Shown here: piece by piece, positions 60,625 through 64,000 of the stretch
How positions within the stretch are numbered: the first letter of the stretch is position 1
Layout: every line of letters starts with the position of its first letter
NCBI RefSeq assembly: GCF_008271695.1
Contig: NZ_VKKY01000001.1
Coordinates: 372,001-436,000, forward strand
Reading direction: 5' to 3'
Source of the DNA: Rufibacter hautae
GTDB taxonomy: Bacteria > Bacteroidota > Bacteroidia > Cytophagales > Hymenobacteraceae
Length of the DNA stretch: 64,000 nucleotides
Notes under the pieces: generated by a model
What the model saw: only the letters and a program-made list of their open reading frames with translations
Databases searched by the model: none
Told to the model about the DNA's origin: nothing
Made by a program: the position numbers and the translations under genes

Positions 60625-62179
60625 TTTTGGTGGAAAGCGTTATAAATGGAATGATACATTCCTCCAAAGATACGCCGCCGTGCTGGAACGTGTCTTTGTA
60701 GTGATTCACGTAGTAGTTGTAGTTATTGGGGTAGGCGAAAAAGTCATCGTTCATGGCGAAGACGTAGGCCGTAGACACGTTGCTCTTGGGCAGGTGGAAA
60801 CGCTCTGGCTTGCGGCATACCAGCACGTCCTTCTCGGTGAAGCCCAGGTTCTTGCCGTGTTTGTAGCGCAGGTTAGTGTTGGTGTTGCGGTCGCCCACAA
60901 TCTTGAACGGCTTTTTCACGCGCACGGTACCGTGGTCGGTGGTGATGATGAGACGGCCTTTCTTATCGGCGATGGCTTTGAGCGTGTCAAACAACGGCGA
61001 ATGCAGGAACCAGGAACGCGTGAGCGAACGATAAGCAGCTTCATCGGCCGCCAGTTCCCGGATCATCTGCATATCAGTACGGGCGTGCGAGAGCATGTCC
61101 ACGAAGTTGTAGACAATCACGTTCAGCTTATTGTTGTCAAGGTTGCTGAACTTAGACAGAAGCTCCTTTCCGGCCGTGTTGTTCGTGATCTTGTGGTAGC
61201 TGAATTTGTCGTTGACCTTGTTCTGCTGGAACTGGATTTGCAGGAAATCCTCCTCGTGCAGGTTCTTGCCTTCCTCCTCATCGTCAGACACCCATAGGTT
61301 AGGGTACCGCTTGGCGATATCGGCGGGCAGCATGCCAGAGAAGATGGCGTTCCGGGCGTAAGCGGTGGTGGTAGGCAGGATAGAGTAATACATCTCCTCA
61401 TGCTCCACGTTGAAGTAATCGGTGATGATGGGCTCCAGGACTTTCCACTGGTCATAGCGGAGGTTGTCTATCAACACAAAGTACACCGGGGTGTCGCTCT
61501 CCTTCATCATAGGGAACACGCGGTCCTTAAACAGGCGATGGGACATCAATGGAATTTCATCCGTCTCATCGTTCACCCACTCCTCGTAGTTGTCCATGAT
61601 GAACTTGGCGAAGTTGGTGTTAGCCTCGTCTTTCTGCATGTTGATGACCTCGGCCATGCTTTTACCCGCAGTATCGGCAATCTCTAGTTCCCAGTACACC
61701 AGTTTCTTGTAAACATCGGCCCACTCCTGGTAACTCAGGCGCTCGCCAAAGGCCATGCCCAGGGTCCGGAAATCGCGCTGGTAAGAGCTGTTGGTCCTTT
61801 CCTCTACCAAGCGGCGGTTGTCCAGGATCTTCTTTGCGGAAAGCAGGATTTGGTTGGGGTTGATGGGCTTGATGAGGTAATCGGCGATCTTGGAGCCGAT
61901 GGCCTCTTCCATGATGTGCTCTTCCTCGCTCTTGGTGATCATGACCACGGGGATGGTAGGTCGGGCGGCTTTGATCTCGCCCAAAGCCTCCAGACCGCTC
62001 AGGCCAGGCATGTTCTCATCCAGAAAAACAAGGTCATAGGTTTGTTCCTGCACCTTCTCCACGGCATCGGCCCCGCTGTTCACGGGGGTAATGTCGTAAC
62101 CTCTCTCCGTTAAGAAGAGAATATGGGGCTTGAGAAGGTCAATCTCGTCGTCCGCCCACAAAATAGTATATCTTTGCAT
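60617..62179 (-). CDS. porX: PorX: response regulator with PglZ domain
   Basis: 520 residues from ATG 62179 ('MQRYTILWADDEIDLLKPH'). Residues 1-120 are a receiver (Asp10, Asp11, phospho-acceptor Asp54 in 'LVFLDENMPGLSG', Lys in 'YLIKPIN'); the rest is a PglZ alkaline-phosphatase-like domain ('VYFVLIDNLRYDQWKVLEP', 'TTTAYARNAIFSGMLPADI', 'IITTDHGTVRV' metal residues). PorX is the Bacteroidota regulator of the type IX secretion system and gliding/export functions, acting with the sensor PorY. It leads the porX-tsaE-ald operon. Confidence 0.95.
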   Translation of the reverse strand: MQRYTILWADDEIDLLKPHILFLTERGYDITPVNSGADAVEKVQEQTYDLVFLDENMPGLSGLEALGEIKAARPTIPVVMITKSEEEHIMEEAIGSKIADYLIKPINPNQILLSAKKILDNRRLVEERTNSSYQRDFRTLGMAFGERLSYQEWADVYKKLVYWELEIADTAGKSMAEVINMQKDEANTNFAKFIMDNYEEWVNDETDEIPLMSHRLFKDRVFPMMKESDTPVYFVLIDNLRYDQWKVLEPIITDYFNVEHEEMYYSILPTTTAYARNAIFSGMLPADIAKRYPNLWVSDDEEEGKNLHEEDFLQIQFQQNKVNDKFSYHKITNNTAGKELLSKFSNLDNNKLNVIVYNFVDMLSHARTDMQMIRELAADEAAYRSLTRSWFLHSPLFDTLKAIADKKGRLIITTDHGTVRVKKPFKIVGDRNTNTNLRYKHGKNLGFTEKDVLVCRKPERFHLPKSNVSTAYVFAMNDDFFAYPNNYNYYVNHYKDTFQHGGVSLEECIIPFITLSTKNA

Positions 62180-62282
62180 GGCTAGTTTTTGGTTTTCATA
62201 GCTTGTGTTTAGGCTTGCGCATCCAGCGGCTTTCCCGGCATGTCGCCTTTTCAAGGCGCAATCCGTAGAAATTACATAATGC

Positions 62283-62290
62283 TACATTTA
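62283..62290 (+). promoter_or_regulatory. Candidate -7 element of the HD gene
   Basis: TACATTTA, one base from TAnnTTTG, 32 nt upstream of the TTG start. Confidence 0.3.
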
Positions 62291-62322
62291 CCGACAACGG
62301 ACACTACAAGAACTAAGTTATC

Positions 62323-63561
62323 TTGAATAAGAAAAAAATCTTCAACGATCCGGTTTACGGCTTTATCACGGTTCCGTCAGAGCTGCTGTTTGACATCATC
62401 CAACACCCCTACTTCCAGCGCCTGCGCCGGATAAAGCAGCTGGGGTTGACGGAGTTCGTGTACCCTGGGGCATTGCACACCCGTTTCCATCACGCCCTGG
62501 GGGCCATGCACCTCATGAACATTGCCCTGCAGAGCCTGAGCAGCAAAGATAACATCATTACCGACAAAGAGTGCGAAGCCTCCATGGCCGCCATCCTGCT
62601 GCACGATGTGGGCCACGGCCCTTTCTCCCACGCTTTGGAGACCGCCATTTTTGACCAGGTGCCGCATGAGCAGATTTCACTGCACATCATGGAGCTCTTG
62701 AACCAGGAGTTTGACGGACGCCTGCAACTGGCCATTGACATTTTCACCGATAATTACCAACGTCATTTCTTCCACCAACTGGTTTCAAGCCAACTGGACG
62801 TGGACCGTTTGGATTACCTGAACCGCGACAGCTTTTACACCGGGGTCTCAGAAGGGAAGATTGGCGCTGACCGGTTGCTGAAGATGCTGAACGTGCACGA
62901 AGACCAACTGGTGGTAGAGGAAAAAGGCATTTATTCCATTGAAAGTTTTCTGGTAAGCCGCCGCCTCATGTACTGGCAGGTGTACATGCACAAGACGGTG
63001 ACCAGTGCCGAGCAGATGGTGATGAAGATCATGCAACGGGCCCGCGAACTAACCCAGCGCGGCATTGACGTGCCCGCCAGCCGGAACCTGCAGTTCTTCC
63101 TGCGCGAGAGCCTATCCATGCTGGATTTTGAGCGCGACTCCACCATCATGCCGCGTTTTGTTTCTCTGGATGACTACGATGTCTGGAGTGCCATCAAAGC
63201 CTGGGCAGAGCACCCCGACAGCATCCTGAGCTATTTATCCATCTCCCTGCTGGAGCGGAAGCTGTTCAAAATCATGATCTCCCCTACCCCGTTTGACATA
63301 GAGTTTTTGGTAGGTGTCCGCGAACTGGCGCAGGAGCACTTTGACATTTCCGCCGATGAGGCGCACTATATGGTAGTGGAAGGCAAGATCAGTAACAACG
63401 CCTATGAATCTGGCGGGGAGAACATCAATGTGCTTACCAAGCAGAGCCTGGTGGTGGATGTGGCCAAAGCCTCAGACTTGCCCAACATTCAGGCTCTCAG
63501 TAAGAAGGTGGAGAAGTATTACGTGTGCTATCCCAAGGAAATCACCCGCATGAGTCTTTAA
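62323..63561 (+). CDS. HD-domain phosphohydrolase (dNTPase-like)
   Basis: A 412-residue protein starting with TTG at 62323 ('MNKKKIFNDPVYGFITVPSE'). Residues 30-200 hold the HD domain: 'FQRLRRIKQLGLTEFVYPGA', 'HTRFHHALGAMHLM', and the metal motif 'ILLHDVGHGPFSHALE'. It belongs to the SAMHD1/YwfO-like branch, which hydrolyses deoxynucleoside triphosphates and is often activated by a nucleotide. A ~200-residue helical C-terminal domain follows. Divergent from porX. Confidence 0.92.
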   Translation: MNKKKIFNDPVYGFITVPSELLFDIIQHPYFQRLRRIKQLGLTEFVYPGALHTRFHHALGAMHLMNIALQSLSSKDNIITDKECEASMAAILLHDVGHGPFSHALETAIFDQVPHEQISLHIMELLNQEFDGRLQLAIDIFTDNYQRHFFHQLVSSQLDVDRLDYLNRDSFYTGVSEGKIGADRLLKMLNVHEDQLVVEEKGIYSIESFLVSRRLMYWQVYMHKTVTSAEQMVMKIMQRARELTQRGIDVPASRNLQFFLRESLSMLDFERDSTIMPRFVSLDDYDVWSAIKAWAEHPDSILSYLSISLLERKLFKIMISPTPFDIEFLVGVRELAQEHFDISADEAHYMVVEGKISNNAYESGGENINVLTKQSLVVDVAKASDLPNIQALSKKVEKYYVCYPKEITRMSL

Positions 63562-63572
63562 TCCTTTTATAT

Positions 63573-63608
63573 GTTTCAAGCCGATTTTCGCAGAAACAAC
63601 CCCAAAAC
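63573..63608 (+). repeat. Dispersed palindrome copy
   Basis: 'GTTTCAAGCCGATTTTCGCA' then 'GAAACAACCCCAAAAC': a decayed member with the AAAAC tail, 12 nt after the HD gene stop. Confidence 0.5.
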
Positions 63609-63648
63609 AGACACGAACCCCAACACGCGCATAATCCTTATCTAGTCC

Positions 63649-64000
63649 ATGATCATTTACCAGAGTGGCTTAATCACCCTAGACTATGACCCCGCCACCG
63701 ATATCCTGTTCATTAATTGGCCCGATGTCCAAGATTTTCTGGTTCCGGAGATTCGGCAGGCACTTCTCATTTTAGTGGACCACATTAAAAGCTATGACAT
63801 CAAGAACTTGCTAATTGATTCCAGTAGGGCCTCACTGGATATTCCGGGCACCGAGTACAAGGAGGTCATTAAAGAATTTGGGCATAACCTCATGCAGACC
63901 CGGTTGGAAAAGATGGCCCGCATTCTCACGCCCAATTCCACCCGTGAAAACAAGGTAGAAGAGGCCCGCCAAGAGCTACGTTTTCCCATCCCACTGCGCA
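63649..64000 (+). CDS. Unknown protein, cut by the right edge
   Basis: An open frame from ATG 63649 runs off the window (117 codons seen). It begins 'MIIYQSGLITLDYDPATDIL' and contains 'LLILVDHIKSYDIKNLLIDS', a strand-helix-strand pattern similar to the SpoIIAA/STAS-like proteins of Bacteroidota that carry a receiver-free, possibly light- or signal-responsive fold. Family assignment is tentative; the C-terminus is missing. Confidence 0.6.
   Translation, partial: MIIYQSGLITLDYDPATDILFINWPDVQDFLVPEIRQALLILVDHIKSYDIKNLLIDSSRASLDIPGTEYKEVIKEFGHNLMQTRLEKMARILTPNSTRENKVEEARQELRFPIPLR

Overview
The window is a chromosomal stretch of a Bacteroidota bacterium, most likely order Cytophagales and probably family Hymenobacteraceae (Rufibacter/Pontibacter/Hymenobacter-like; the family level is inference from how the proteins read). 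The evidence is a PorX-type response regulator with a PglZ domain (regulator of the type IX secretion system), a Rho factor with a long disordered insertion, an Mrp of the Bacteroidota type without the CxxC, many short-signal lipoproteins, promoters of the TAnnTTTG type at 20-60 nt from start codons, and almost no Shine-Dalgarno sequences. Base composition is moderately GC-rich with AT-rich intergenic gaps. By eye I found no rRNA, tRNA, CRISPR array, prophage or integrative element; the only mobile-element gene is one RAYT transposase.

Layout: 1-2.6 kb, a two-component pair (kinase cut by the left edge) and rnhB. 2.8-6.9 kb, an acetate uptake and activation block (DUF485 protein, ActP-type symporter, acetyl-CoA synthetase). 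7-11 kb, small proteins, then a compact methyltransferase-UbiA-lipoprotein operon. 11-14.6 kb, divergent rho and serS. 14.6-15.2 kb, a gap packed with palindromic repeats. 15.2-23.6 kb, glutaredoxin-like protein, family 9 glycosyltransferase, M28 peptidase, DUF1028-TPR protein and a giant BNR-repeat protein. 23.8-27.2 kb, a three-gene signalling module: cyclic-nucleotide-binding histidine kinase, response regulator fused to a glutaredoxin/thioredoxin-reductase-like flavoprotein, and a ubiquitin-type (UBP) zinc finger protein. 27.2-28.2 kb, the RAYT gene bracketed by two inverted REP pairs. 28.3-40.3 kb, ABC-F ATPase, S8 protease, OmpW/PorT-like barrel, SurE, pentapeptide protein, DoxX, M14 carboxypeptidase and MBL hydrolase. 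40.4-44.1 kb, BlaI/BlaR1-type pair with visible operator dyads and an ABC exporter pair. 45-50 kb, ribBA and the glnK-amt-porin ammonium cluster. 50-54.4 kb, dnaG and a run of lipoproteins. 54.6-58.6 kb, Mrp, NifU-domain protein, fumarylacetoacetase, flavin reductase. 58.9-62.2 kb, the overlapping porX-tsaE-ald operon. 62.3-64 kb, an HD phosphohydrolase and a right-edge partial gene.

Three things deserve attention. First, the kinase/flavoprotein-regulator/UBP-finger module, in which both thiol redox centres of the flavoprotein are replaced, so it looks like a redox-fold signalling receiver rather than a classical reductase. Second, a REPIN-RAYT system whose REPs start with GTAG, one of which supplies the RAYT stop codon, plus a second GTAG-headed REP family elsewhere in the window. 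Third, a dispersed, roughly 35-45 nt imperfect palindrome (core GGCCTGTTTT...AAAACAGGCC followed by AAAAC) that recurs at about twenty intergenic positions, often at gene ends and often merged with terminator hairpins.
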